The notes beneath the pieces are model-generated. The model did not search any database. It saw nothing but the letters and a program-made list of their open reading frames with translations, and was not told the DNA's origin. Made by a program: the position numbers and the translations under genes. 15,002 nucleotides of DNA from an uncultured bacterium (lineage in GTDB: Bacteria; Bdellovibrionota_C; UBA2361; SZUA-149; CALKYB01). Below, in pieces: positions 1 to 8,067 of this stretch (the stretch's first letter is position 1; the number at the start of each line of letters is the position of its first letter). Location: contig CALIEE010000079.1 in assembly GCA_938022485.1 (NCBI GenBank), positions 1 to 15,002 on the forward strand, in the 5' to 3' direction.

Positions 1-233
1 AGCTTTATTTAGCTAAAAAAGTGGGTTTTAACTTTAACTAACCTAAATTTAGCTCTCTACTAAGCTCTTTTTCAGAAAGATAAAGAGTAGAACTACAGTT
101 TGAGTAGAGCATGAAAACTCCAATATTCAATTTAATATGTATGTTAAAGATCTAAGGAAAAATGAACCCCAATAAACTTTTGCTTTAGATATTAAAAATT
201 TTTAATACCCAGGGCCTTTTAAAAAGTTGGATT
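1..233. other. AT-rich intergenic region, no gene seen
   Basis: This stretch lies downstream of the DUF1573 gene and runs to the window edge. It is strongly AT-rich with many stops in all frames, and I see no credible coding region. The only plus-strand ATG I followed (111) gives a 14-codon ORF. A perfect palindrome lies at 190-207. Around 51-118 there are several short complementary runs (for example CTCTTT/AAAGAG and a loose GCTCTCTACT/AGTAGAGC pair) that could fold, but none makes a convincing intrinsic terminator or RNA gene. Confidence 0.6.
190..207. repeat. Perfect 18-bp AT palindrome downstream of DUF1573 gene
   Basis: TATTAAAAATTTTTAATA reads identically on both strands. It starts 27 bases past the stop codon of the DUF1573 gene. 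As RNA it would be a weak A-U hairpin. It might mark the 3' end of the efp-accB-accC-DUF1573 transcript, or be a protein-binding site, but in such AT-rich DNA it could be chance. Confidence 0.35.
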
Positions 234-1256
234 CTAAGAGCCTTTCTTTGAAACAATCCCATAGACCGGAATCTCAACAATCTTCTGGTCCGGGTCAGGA
301 TGATTGGTTTCGACTGTAACCTTAGAGTGAAAGACTCCCCTTACTCCAGGCTTAAGCTTTACTCGAATCTTTGCACTTTGATCCCCTTCTATCACTTCGG
401 CAACCAAGCCTTGGGTATCACTTTTAAGATCAACTATTTTAAGGTCGCTAGGGCCTTCGTAAGACAGGGAAACATCTCTACTAACCTCTTTGACGAGAGG
501 ACCTTCAATCAAACCAAAAGAAACATCGGAAGGCTGGGCAACAATATCTCCGTTTACTCTAGCGAATACTGGAAGGTGAATGATTGGAGTCTCTTTACTA
601 GTTGTTTTAACAACTATTCTGTCTCTAAAAATACCAAAAGGAACTGTATCTTTGAGCTTAACCAAAAAGCCGGTGTCAGTTCTCTCAATTTCAATAGATT
701 CTGAGCGCCCGAGTATATCGGTTATCTTAGTATCTTCTGTGCTGTATTTATTAAATTTAACCTCAATGGTTTCCGGCTGACCTCGACGAATAGTGCCAAA
801 GTAAACTCTAGCAGGATCTAGCTCCACATCTCTTTGAATATTACCTTTAAGAGAAAAGACGAGAGCATTGTCCTGTGGATCGTTAGTATAAATTCTAACT
901 GTTTTTACTTTGTATCCCCTAAACCCAGTGGTATCAAAGACGACGTTAATGTTAGCCGAACTCCCAGCTCCTATTTCTCTGCTCTCAGGTTCTGCAACTG
1001 TGCAGCCGCAATCAGCTTGAACATCTAAAATTTTAAGAGGAGCGTTTCCTTTGTTAAAAACTGAAAAAGTTTGAGTAACCGTTGCTCCTTGCTTCACCGA
1101 GCCAAAATCAAAAGAATCAACTTTGACCTGAGCTCGAGGAGAGCCTTTTGCTTGTTGAGCTTGGCTTTCCTGAATAAAAACTTGACTGGATAACTGAAAA
1201 TTTAAGGTTAGCCCAAGTACAACTAGGAAAAACAATACCTTTAAAGTTTGTTTCAT
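234..1256 (-). CDS. Secreted DUF1573 repeat protein
   Basis: A 340-residue exported protein built from Ig-like (ASH/DUF1573-type) beta-sandwich repeats. Residues 1-34 are a basic-hydrophobic signal sequence ending near SQAQQ, so the mature protein is expected outside the inner membrane. The repeats begin with an F-G-x-[IV] motif at about residues 50-54 (FDFGSV), 152-156 (YFGTI) and 247-250 (FGLI), a period near 100 residues. The first repeat is the best conserved and carries the typical DUF1573 DCGCT motif at 82-86; the third is degenerate, with further beta-rich sequence after it. The ATG overlaps the accC stop (ATGA), which points to translational coupling. DUF1573 proteins lack an established biochemical role; adhesive or structural functions are usually supposed. 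Family assignment is fairly sure, function unknown. Confidence 0.85.
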   Translation of the reverse strand: MKQTLKVLFFLVVLGLTLNFQLSSQVFIQESQAQQAKGSPRAQVKVDSFDFGSVKQGATVTQTFSVFNKGNAPLKILDVQADCGCTVAEPESREIGAGSSANINVVFDTTGFRGYKVKTVRIYTNDPQDNALVFSLKGNIQRDVELDPARVYFGTIRRGQPETIEVKFNKYSTEDTKITDILGRSESIEIERTDTGFLVKLKDTVPFGIFRDRIVVKTTSKETPIIHLPVFARVNGDIVAQPSDVSFGLIEGPLVKEVSRDVSLSYEGPSDLKIVDLKSDTQGLVAEVIEGDQSAKIRVKLKPGVRGVFHSKVTVETNHPDPDQKIVEIPVYGIVSKKGS

Positions 1257-2668
1257 TCTTGACCCACTTTTAGTCTTTCCGGCTCGGCCTCTGCAGACTT
1301 AGCTTCAGCCTCTATTTTTTGCAACTCTTCAAGCAGCTTCGTATGGACGTTTCCAGTTTGAAAGTATTCAGTTCGAAGCACCTTACGGTGTAGGTCCATA
1401 TTAGTCTTAATACCGCCGATGATATACTCGTCGAGCGCAACCAACAGTTTTTGAATAGCTTCTTCTCTGGTTTCACCACAGACAACTAGCTTTGATATCA
1501 AAGAATCATAGTAAGGTGGAACTCGATAGCGATCATAAATAGCAGAGTCCAGCCTAACCCCAGGTCCCCCTGGTGGATGGTAACCTACGATTTCTCCTGG
1601 AGAAGGCATCATTGTTTCCGGGTCTTCAGCGTTAATTCTAGCTTCAATAGCGTGACCCTGAAGTTTGACCTCTTCTTGCTTAAAAGAAAGCTCCCGACCA
1701 GCGGCAACCCAAATTTGTTCCTTCACGATATCGAGATGCGTAACCATTTCAGTCACAGGGTGCTCAACCTGCAATCGGGTATTCATCTCGATAAAGTAAA
1801 AATTCTGTGTAGCAACATCGACCAAGAACTCTATTGTTCCAGCACTGGCATACTTAATACCTTTAGCTAGCCCAATCGCAGCATCGTACATTTTATCTTT
1901 TGTTTCTTGTCGCAAACCATGGGCCGGAGCTTCTTCAATTAGCTTCTGATAGCGTCTTTGAATAGAACAATCCCTTTCTCCAAGATGAACAAGATTACCT
2001 TGCTTATCCCCAATGATTTGAACCTCAACATGACGGGCTCTAGACACATACTTTTCTAGGTAAAGGTAAGGGTCATTAAAAGCAGCCTCGACTTCTCTCT
2101 TAGCTTGCTCAAAGGTCGGAATGAAGTTTTCAGCACTTTCAACGATTTTCATTCCACGTCCACCACCACCTGAACGTGCTTTAATTAAAACAGGAAAACC
2201 AATTCTTTCGGCCTCTAGAAGCATGGCTTCGGCATCAATGCCGGCATTTACTGTTCCCGGGATTGTAGGAACGTTATGCTCCATCGCAATTTGACGAGCC
2301 TGTTCCTTATCGCCCATTAATTGCATGTTGCGAACAGTAGGCCCGATAAAGGTAATACCGCACTGATCACAAATTTCAGCAAAAGAGGAGTTTTCACTCA
2401 AAAAACCATAACCAGGGTGAATAGCCTCTGCTCCAGTCACAGCGGCAGCTGAAACCAAAGCATTGATATTCAAATAAGAATCGGTAGCAGCTGGTGGCCC
2501 AATACAAATACTTTCATGGGCTAGCTTGGCATGCAGGGCATCAGCATCAGCTTTGGAGTAAACTGACACAGTACGTATGCCCAACTCATGGCAGGCACGA
2601 AGTATACGAACCGCAATCTCTCCGCGGTTGGCTATTAGAACTTTTTTAAATGGAGGCTTGCTGCTCAT
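1253..2668 (-). CDS. accC: Biotin carboxylase subunit of acetyl-CoA carboxylase
   Basis: Carries out the ATP- and bicarbonate-dependent carboxylation of the biotin on AccB, the first half-reaction of acetyl-CoA carboxylase in fatty-acid synthesis. At 471 residues it is slightly longer than the usual ~450, the excess being a charged C-terminal tail (about 450-471). The N-terminal domain has KVLIANRGEIAVRI (9-22) and HPGYGFLSEN (84-93). The ATP-grasp fold shows the glycine loop SGGGGRGMK (166-174), EKYVSRARHVEVQ (205-217), ERDCSIQRRYQKLIEE (231-246) and EMNTRLQVEHPVTE (294-307), the core catalytic motif. All expected active-site motifs are intact. The ATG lies 30 bases after accB, with only a weak GGTG-like ribosome site. 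The stop overlaps the DUF1573 start. The accB-accC order is the common one in proteobacteria. Confidence 0.97.
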   Translation of the reverse strand: MSSKPPFKKVLIANRGEIAVRILRACHELGIRTVSVYSKADADALHAKLAHESICIGPPAATDSYLNINALVSAAAVTGAEAIHPGYGFLSENSSFAEICDQCGITFIGPTVRNMQLMGDKEQARQIAMEHNVPTIPGTVNAGIDAEAMLLEAERIGFPVLIKARSGGGGRGMKIVESAENFIPTFEQAKREVEAAFNDPYLYLEKYVSRARHVEVQIIGDKQGNLVHLGERDCSIQRRYQKLIEEAPAHGLRQETKDKMYDAAIGLAKGIKYASAGTIEFLVDVATQNFYFIEMNTRLQVEHPVTEMVTHLDIVKEQIWVAAGRELSFKQEEVKLQGHAIEARINAEDPETMMPSPGEIVGYHPPGGPGVRLDSAIYDRYRVPPYYDSLISKLVVCGETREEAIQKLLVALDEYIIGGIKTNMDLHRKVLRTEYFQTGNVHTKLLEELQKIEAEAKSAEAEPERLKVGQE

Positions 2669-2683
2669 TTGAGAACACCATTG

Positions 2684-2699
2684 AAAATATTAATATTTT
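2684..2699. repeat. 16-bp AT palindrome in the accB-accC gap
   Basis: AAAATATTAATATTTT is a perfect palindrome occupying most of the 30-base gap and touching the accB stop codon. It could form a weak hairpin modulating accC translation relative to accB, or be chance in AT-rich DNA. Confidence 0.3.
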
Positions 2700-3241
2700 T
2701 AGGCCGGCTCTATTTTAAATAGGGGCTCTTCATACTCGGCCATTTGACCGTCTTCTAGGCATATCTCAATAATTCTTCCTGATTTTTCAGACTCGATCTC
2801 GTTCATGATCTTCATCGCCTCTATAATGCAGAGCGTATCGCCTTTTTTTACTATATCCCCGACTGCGACGTAAGCATCCGCATCTGGAGCAGGTTTAGTA
2901 TAAAAGGTTCCAACCATTGGAGACTTAATTTCTTCACTACTAGAAGAAACACTTGGTGCAGCAGAGGCTGCAGTTTGATCTGGAACTGGAGCAAGAGCCT
3001 GTGCTTGAGCCGGAACCTGAACGGCAGCTTGGACAGGCTGAACTGCAAGCGGAGCTTGAACAATTCGCTCAGGGCCACGCTTTAGAGAAATCCTCTCACC
3101 AGAGCGCTCGAGTTTGAAATCCGTAACGTCATTGTCTTTTAGAAGCTTCAGCAATGAGCTTATTTCTTCGATGTCGAAAACCTCTTCAGCTTTTCTATCA
3201 GATACTTCAGTCTTTTTACTATCTTTCTTTGTTTGTCCCAT
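2699..3241 (-). CDS. accB: Biotin carboxyl carrier protein of acetyl-CoA carboxylase
   Basis: The acyl-carrier-like subunit of acetyl-CoA carboxylase that shuttles the carboxyl group on a covalently bound biotin. From the ATG at 3241 it is 180 residues. The N-terminal segment (about 20-56, ending DFKLERSGERISLKRG) matches the AccB N-terminal region. A Pro/Ala/Gln-rich flexible linker follows (about 63-102), then the biotinyl domain starting near EEIKSPMVGTFY. The biotinylation motif EAMKIMNEIE is present, with the target lysine at residue 144. The frame stays open upstream to a TTG at 3319. I prefer the internal ATG because the extra 26 residues are basic, unlike AccB, and the ATG has AGGG just upstream. 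It sits between efp and accC, the standard arrangement. Confidence 0.95.
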   Translation of the reverse strand: MGQTKKDSKKTEVSDRKAEEVFDIEEISSLLKLLKDNDVTDFKLERSGERISLKRGPERIVQAPLAVQPVQAAVQVPAQAQALAPVPDQTAASAAPSVSSSSEEIKSPMVGTFYTKPAPDADAYVAVGDIVKKGDTLCIIEAMKIMNEIESEKSGRIIEICLEDGQMAEYEEPLFKIEPA

Positions 3242-3328
3242 ATTTACCCTGTCTGCTTTAAACTTCGGCTTTTTATACCCCCTTATTAAAGGGCTATAAG
3301 CAGTTCGCTGCGCTGCCAATCAACAAAT

Positions 3329-3883
3329 TTACGCCCTCTCTAAATACTCACCACTTCGAGTATCAACTTTAACTTTATCCCCTTCATTCACAAACAAAGG
3401 TACTTGAATCACAGCTCCTGTCTCAAGAGTTGCTGGCTTCGTCGCCCCAGACACAGTGTCTCCTTTAAGACCTGGATCACACTTCGTAATCACGAGCTCT
3501 ACAGAAGCCGGAAGACTTATCGAAAGCACCTCGCCGTTAAACAGCAAGACTCTGACTTCCATGTTTTCCTGAAGAAAGTTTTTTGAATCACCCACGGCTT
3601 TTTCTTCAACTGCCAGCTGTTCGTAACTCTCCAGGTTCATAAAATGGTAGGGACCATCAGAGTAAAGATACTGCATGTTTACCTCTGATATGTCCGGTTT
3701 CCCTACCTTCTCCCCAGCTCTGAAGGTTTTCTCAACCACTGATTGGTTTGTTAAGTTTCTAAGCTTAGTCCTAACAAAAGCACCGCCCTTGCCGGGCTTA
3801 ACATGTTGAAAATAAGTAATCTCGTAAGGCACATTATCCAAGAGGAGCTTTAGGCCATTTCTAAAATCGCTAGTGGAGATCAT
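3329..3883 (-). CDS. efp: Translation elongation factor P
   Basis: EF-P binds between the P and E sites of the ribosome and relieves stalling at consecutive prolines. The 184-residue length is typical, with the three-domain beta-barrel pattern. The N-terminal domain carries the loop VKPGKGGAF (28-36) whose tip residue is Lys32, the position of the modified lysine in E. coli EF-P; a lysine rather than an arginine suggests EpmA-type or another lysine modification, not EarP rhamnosylation. The family signature is clear in DPGLKGDT and KPATLETGA, and the C-terminal end VDTRSGEYLERA is classic. It is the first gene of the efp-accB-accC-DUF1573 block. I see no strong Shine-Dalgarno sequence immediately before the ATG; the leader there is A/T-rich. 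Confidence 0.97.
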   Translation of the reverse strand: MISTSDFRNGLKLLLDNVPYEITYFQHVKPGKGGAFVRTKLRNLTNQSVVEKTFRAGEKVGKPDISEVNMQYLYSDGPYHFMNLESYEQLAVEEKAVGDSKNFLQENMEVRVLLFNGEVLSISLPASVELVITKCDPGLKGDTVSGATKPATLETGAVIQVPLFVNEGDKVKVDTRSGEYLERA

Positions 3884-4102
3884 AAAAATATAAAATTTGG
3901 TTATCCCAACGAATCAGCCAAACCTAGTAGGCTTATGACTGAGCAAGAGGAAGGTTTTAGCAAATTTATGGCTTCAGGGAAAAGCTCCACGGACTATATT
4001 TAGACCCTAGACATAGCGGTTTTTATCGAAAAACCGCTATGTTCCGTCGGTTTATTTAACGCCAAGGCCGCGCCAAGACACCGGCCTCAGTTAAAAGAAA
4101 AA
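3884..4102 (-). promoter_or_regulatory. secA-efp intergenic region with efp leader
   Basis: This 219-base gap separates two functional blocks and probably holds the promoter of efp-accB-accC. I could not find a convincing -35/-10 pair. Just after secA there is a GC-rich imperfect hairpin (4066-4070 pairing with 4082-4086), then the perfect stem-loop at 4011-4042. The remaining ~125 bases before efp are AT-rich leader without a recognisable riboswitch or a plausible small ORF. Confidence 0.4.
4011..4042 (-). terminator. Perfect 14-bp stem-loop after secA
   Basis: Arms ACATAGCGGTTTTT (4011-4024) and AAAAACCGCTATGT (4029-4042) are exact reverse complements around a 4-base loop. It lies about 60 bases beyond the secA stop and is the strongest inverted repeat in the window. 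A transcription-termination or RNA 3'-end role for the bioA-secA transcript is likely. However, no uridine run follows the stem on either strand, the A/T run being inside the stem, so it is not a textbook intrinsic terminator. An upstream AAACCG (4048-4053 on the complementary strand) could pair with the same CGGTTT core and form a weaker alternative hairpin. Confidence 0.45.
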
Positions 4103-6880
4103 CTACCGCTTTCCTTTGCGTTGATTTTTTCTGCGACGTTTTAGAGCATTCTTGCTCACGGCAGCAGCTTGAGCAGCTTCCTCATCACCGACTGCAGAAC
4201 TTGCCTCAGGTAAATCGGATTCTACCTCGCTCGTGCTATCCTCACTCTTTGCAGTAGCTCTTCGCCTTTGAGCTCGATTTCCAGAGCTAGTTTTTTCCTC
4301 AGAGCCGGCCTCACCACCAAAATCTTGGTGAACAGCTTTAGCAGCCTCTTCTCTTTGCCTCTGAAGTTCTCTTTCTCGCTCTTCAATTTCTCGAACTTCT
4401 TGCTCGGTAAGCATCACTTTATTGAAGAGGTTAAAAACAACAGAATCACGGATCGAGGCCAACATATTCTCAAACAAGGCATAAGCCTCTCTTTGATACT
4501 CTCTTAGAGGATCCCTCTGACCATACCCTCTTAGCCCGATACCTTCTTTGAGGTGATCCATATTGGCCAAGTGCTCCCGCCAAAAATGGTTGATCGCCTG
4601 TAGATAGAATATCTTGGCATTTCTTTCTATGGCTTCCCGGCCAACAAACTCCTCTCTCTTACCCAGAGCTTCTTCGGCGATTTCCCTAAGCTTGTCATAC
4701 AAGTACTGAGCAAGCCTCTTATCTTCGGAGTCTATGGCATCTGCAAATAAATCCTTAGAAACTTCCATACCAAAGATTCGTTTGAAAACTTCAAGTATTC
4801 CGTCAACATCCCACTCAGAGACAGGGAGCTTCTCATCAATCCTGCTCATGATCATGTCATGAACACAGTCCGGAATCATTGTCTCAAGTTCTTCAGCTAC
4901 CGCCTCACCTTTCAACAACCGACCTCGCAATGAGTAAACAACATTACGCTGCTGGTTCATCACGTTGTCATACTTGAGGATCTGCTCACGAAAACCTAGG
5001 TGGTAGTCCTCGACTTTCTTTTGAGCATTCTCGATTGCTCGACCAACAAGTTTTCCTTCGATGGCATCTTCCTCTGCCATTCCAAATCGCTGAACAATTG
5101 CCTGCATTCGATCACCACCAAAACGGCGCATCAGATCGTCTTGCAAAGAGACATAGAAGCGAGAGCTACCTGGATCACCCTGACGCCCAGACCTTCCTCT
5201 AAGCTGATTATCGATTCTTCGACTCTCATGCCTTTCCGTTCCAACAATGTGCAAACCTCCGGCATCAAGAACTCTGGCTCTCTCTTCGGAACATTGTTTT
5301 TGAAACTTAGTTAAAGTTTCAGCAAGCTTATCTTCGGAAACTTCATCTTCACCAATTTCAGCTTCAGTTAAAAACTCTGCGTTTCCTCCTAAAACAATAT
5401 CAGTACCACGACCAGCCATGTTTGTAGCAATTGTCACACTACCAAGCCGCCCAGCTTGAGCCACAATTTCAGCCTCTCGCTCGTGGTGCTTGGCGTTTAA
5501 AACATTATGCGGAATCCCTGCTGAATTAAGATATCGGCTAAGTAGCTCAGATTTAGCAATACTAGCTGTTCCGGCTAAAACTGGCTGTCCAGACTTGTGA
5601 CATTCAGCGATATCCTTGCAAACTGATTTAAACTTGCCATCTTCAGAGACATAAACCACATCAGTAAAATCGTTTCTTTGAATAGGTTTATTTGTTGGTA
5701 TTACGACAACATCTAGGTTGTAAATTTTTCTAAACTCAACTGCCTCTGTGTCTGCAGTTCCTGTCATTCCAGAAAGCTTGTCATACATTCTAAAATAGTT
5801 TTGGAAAGTAATACTAGCTAAAGTCTGATTCTCTTGGGCAATTTCCACACCTTCTTTTGCTTCTACAGCTTGATGCAAGCCATTAGACCAACGCCTTCCG
5901 TCCATTAGACGACCCGTAAACTCGTCTACAATAATAACTTTCCCATCTCGGACCACGTAGTCAACGTCACGTCTCTGAATATTGTGAGCGCGAAGAGCAT
6001 TGTTCACATGATGAACATGCGCAATGTTTTCTATATCGTATAGATTTTCAATACCTAAAAGCTGTTCAACCCTAGCAACACCTTCTTCGGTAAGATTGAT
6101 CTCTTTACTCTTCTCCTCAATTGTAAAATGTTGCTCCTGGCTAAGCTGAGGAATTATTGCATTCGCTATTTTGTAATTCTCAGTAGGGTCATCAATTCCG
6201 CCTGAAATAATAAGAGGAGTTCTAGCCTCATCAATTAAAATCGAATCAACTTCATCAACAATAGCAAAAGCATGCTCACGCTGGGCCATTTCCTCGAGAT
6301 CAATTTTCATATTGTCTCGAAGGTAATCAAAGCCATACTCATTATTCTGACCATAGGTCACATCTGCTCGGTAGGCTGCCGCCTTTTCTTGATGAGACAT
6401 TCCGGTCACAACTACTCCAGTACTTAGACCTAGGAATTCATAAACTTTTCCCATCCAATCAGCATCACGAGTAGCTAAGTAATCGTTCACGGTAACAACA
6501 TGAACTCCCTTACCCGCCAAGGCATTCAGGTAAACAGGTAAAGTTGCAACCAGGGTTTTACCCTCCCCTGTTTTCATCTCGGCAATCTTGCCCTCGTGAA
6601 GAACCATGCCGCCAATGAGCTGCACATCAAAATGTCTCATTCCCAGCACACGCACTGCTGCCTCGCGAGTCACCGCGAAGGCTTCGGGCAAAAGTTCGTC
6701 AAGCGTCTCGCCTCCGGCTAAGCGCTCTTTAAATATATTGGTTTGGTTAGAAAGCTCTTCATCGCTCATCGCTTGGTAAGTTGGCTCAAGAGCGTTAATT
6801 TTTTTTACAACTTGAGCTTTACGCTTCAAATAGCGATCGTTAGACGATCCAAATACTTTTGTAGCTGCCGATTTTAACAA
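4103..6880 (-). CDS. secA: Preprotein translocase ATPase SecA
   Basis: The motor ATPase that drives unfolded preproteins through the SecYEG channel. It is 925 residues, against about 900 in E. coli. Walker A is MKTGEGKT (102-109); the Walker B/DEAD-like motif is DEVDSILIDEAR (209-220). NMAGRGTDI and QLRGRSGRQGDPGSS mark the second helicase domain, and the helical scaffold and wing regions follow (HFWREHLANMDHLKEGIGLRGYGQ). The last ~90 residues are unusual: an acidic Ser/Glu/Ala-rich linker ending in a polybasic tail (ALKRRRKNQRKGKR), with none of the C-x-C-x8-C-[CH] zinc-binding SEC-C motif common in SecA. The apparent start is TTG with AAGGAG 10 bases upstream. It follows the radical SAM gene by 14 bases, so it is likely the last gene of the bioA block. 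Confidence 0.98.
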   Translation of the reverse strand: MLKSAATKVFGSSNDRYLKRKAQVVKKINALEPTYQAMSDEELSNQTNIFKERLAGGETLDELLPEAFAVTREAAVRVLGMRHFDVQLIGGMVLHEGKIAEMKTGEGKTLVATLPVYLNALAGKGVHVVTVNDYLATRDADWMGKVYEFLGLSTGVVVTGMSHQEKAAAYRADVTYGQNNEYGFDYLRDNMKIDLEEMAQREHAFAIVDEVDSILIDEARTPLIISGGIDDPTENYKIANAIIPQLSQEQHFTIEEKSKEINLTEEGVARVEQLLGIENLYDIENIAHVHHVNNALRAHNIQRRDVDYVVRDGKVIIVDEFTGRLMDGRRWSNGLHQAVEAKEGVEIAQENQTLASITFQNYFRMYDKLSGMTGTADTEAVEFRKIYNLDVVVIPTNKPIQRNDFTDVVYVSEDGKFKSVCKDIAECHKSGQPVLAGTASIAKSELLSRYLNSAGIPHNVLNAKHHEREAEIVAQAGRLGSVTIATNMAGRGTDIVLGGNAEFLTEAEIGEDEVSEDKLAETLTKFQKQCSEERARVLDAGGLHIVGTERHESRRIDNQLRGRSGRQGDPGSSRFYVSLQDDLMRRFGGDRMQAIVQRFGMAEEDAIEGKLVGRAIENAQKKVEDYHLGFREQILKYDNVMNQQRNVVYSLRGRLLKGEAVAEELETMIPDCVHDMIMSRIDEKLPVSEWDVDGILEVFKRIFGMEVSKDLFADAIDSEDKRLAQYLYDKLREIAEEALGKREEFVGREAIERNAKIFYLQAINHFWREHLANMDHLKEGIGLRGYGQRDPLREYQREAYALFENMLASIRDSVVFNLFNKVMLTEQEVREIEERERELQRQREEAAKAVHQDFGGEAGSEEKTSSGNRAQRRRATAKSEDSTSEVESDLPEASSAVGDEEAAQAAAVSKNALKRRRKNQRKGKR

Positions 6881-6894
6881 ATCTGGAAATCTCC

Positions 6895-8067
6895 TTAAAC
6901 TCTTTGATCACTATCCCCGAGCACTTTGAGCCGGGCTTTTCTGGCGAAGACTTCCTTGAGTTCTTCACCTGCAACGGGAGCCCCTCCGTTAATGCTCCGC
7001 CAGGCGGCTGAGGACTCCATGCACATGTATACAGGAAGAGTTTTACTTACTTTTTTCAACTCATTCCAGACAAAATTCACCATTTTTAGACGAAGAGGTT
7101 GGACGTAACGCATCTTTCCGTCTTTAGCAAGAAACTGCTCTCCATAAGGGACGGAACTCTCGGGAAAGCGCTCTTCCATCACCTCCTGCATCTCAGGTTT
7201 ATAACGAAGACTGGATACGCTTATCCAGGCAATGTCGGAGTCTTTTAGTCTTGAAAAGATTCTTCTCACTGCCTCGCTGTAGGCATCTTCCCATCCCTTA
7301 AAATGAATCAAAGGATCAAAATGAAGACCAACCCTATAACCAGCAGAGGCCACCTGCTCCATTGCCGAAAGGCGTTGCTCGAAGCTGGCAGTATATCTTT
7401 CATCTTTGGAGTTAATTTCTAATGCATTTACCGACCAAGAAACTACCGTGTTTGAGGTAACTCTCGAACCCTGACTAAGCATCTCATTCGATACTAAATT
7501 GGAAATATTGGCGGTTTTAGTTTTCAGCTCCAAAACAGCATTCGGAAGCCTAGAGAAAAAAGGAACCAGCTCTAGGCTGGAGTCTGTTAGATCATCCCAA
7601 ACTAAACTATCAATAACCTCACCTGTGCCGATTCTAAAATACCTTGAAGGCTCAGAGTTGACCCTTTGACTAATCGCTTCAATCAGATCTTCCGTATTGG
7701 TATAAATTTTTAAAGTTGGATTTCGTTTTAAGTAAGACTGCAAGTAACAGTAGGTACAATCCAAGGGGCAGCCCTCCCCAGGATTAACAGTCCAAAGATT
7801 ACAGCAAACATGAGAGCTCGTTCCGGGACAAGCTCTCATCCACTCTCCTTTATATCTACAAAGCAAAAGCTTTTTCTTGCCGGCTGTGAATCTTTCAGCT
7901 TGCTCTCCAACCGGTTCCTTATTCTTACTCAATCGAAGTGGATCACCGTGATCCGAGACAATCTCTGGTTCAAGATGGCCAAGTCTTTCTATAACTCTTA
8001 AAGCTAGAGGATCATTGGCTGCATCTTCGGCAACAAGAAGCTCTGATGGCCAGTGAGGACTATTCAC
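6895..8067 (-). CDS. Spore photoproduct lyase-like radical SAM protein
   Basis: A 390-residue protein resembling spore photoproduct lyase (SplB), which repairs the UV lesion 5-thyminyl-5,6-dihydrothymine using a [4Fe-4S] cluster and S-adenosylmethionine. The radical SAM motif is C100-PLD-C104-TY-C107, followed by YLQSY. SplB-like ACPGT and CC dipeptide elements sit just upstream at about 79-89. The RIGTGEVIDSLVWD segment (145-158) aligns with the region where SplB has its hydrogen-donor cysteine (C141 in Bacillus); here that position looks like glycine. I chose the GTG at 8067 because GGAGG lies 6 bases upstream and it overlaps the preceding stop by 8 bases; an in-frame TTG at 8103 would give 402 residues. 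Family membership is solid, but the substrate is uncertain because nothing else suggests sporulation. Confidence 0.85.
   Translation of the reverse strand: MNSPHWPSELLVAEDAANDPLALRVIERLGHLEPEIVSDHGDPLRLSKNKEPVGEQAERFTAGKKKLLLCRYKGEWMRACPGTSSHVCCNLWTVNPGEGCPLDCTYCYLQSYLKRNPTLKIYTNTEDLIEAISQRVNSEPSRYFRIGTGEVIDSLVWDDLTDSSLELVPFFSRLPNAVLELKTKTANISNLVSNEMLSQGSRVTSNTVVSWSVNALEINSKDERYTASFEQRLSAMEQVASAGYRVGLHFDPLIHFKGWEDAYSEAVRRIFSRLKDSDIAWISVSSLRYKPEMQEVMEERFPESSVPYGEQFLAKDGKMRYVQPLRLKMVNFVWNELKKVSKTLPVYMCMESSAAWRSINGGAPVAGEELKEVFARKARLKVLGDSDQRV

Noticed and set aside
1..233. Possible small RNA or intrinsic terminator in the AT-rich left end
   Set aside because: Complementary runs are short and imperfect and there is no GC-rich stem with a following U-run. 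A palindrome alone does not support an RNA gene.
300..704. Plus-strand open frame of 134 codons opposite the DUF1573 gene
   Set aside because: It is antisense to a well-supported gene, has no recognisable motif and does not continue a plausible operon. The other plus-strand frames across the window are likewise shadows.
3242..3319. N-terminal extension of AccB from a TTG 9 bases after efp
   Set aside because: The added 26 residues are basic and unlike AccB N-termini, while the internal ATG at 3241 has an AGGG upstream and gives a normal-length protein.
4011..4019. GCTATGTC octamer shared by the secA-efp stem-loop and the bioA -10 region
   Set aside because: It occurs on the same strand in both gaps but in different structural contexts. 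A match of this length is within reach of chance, and no promoter spacing is shared.
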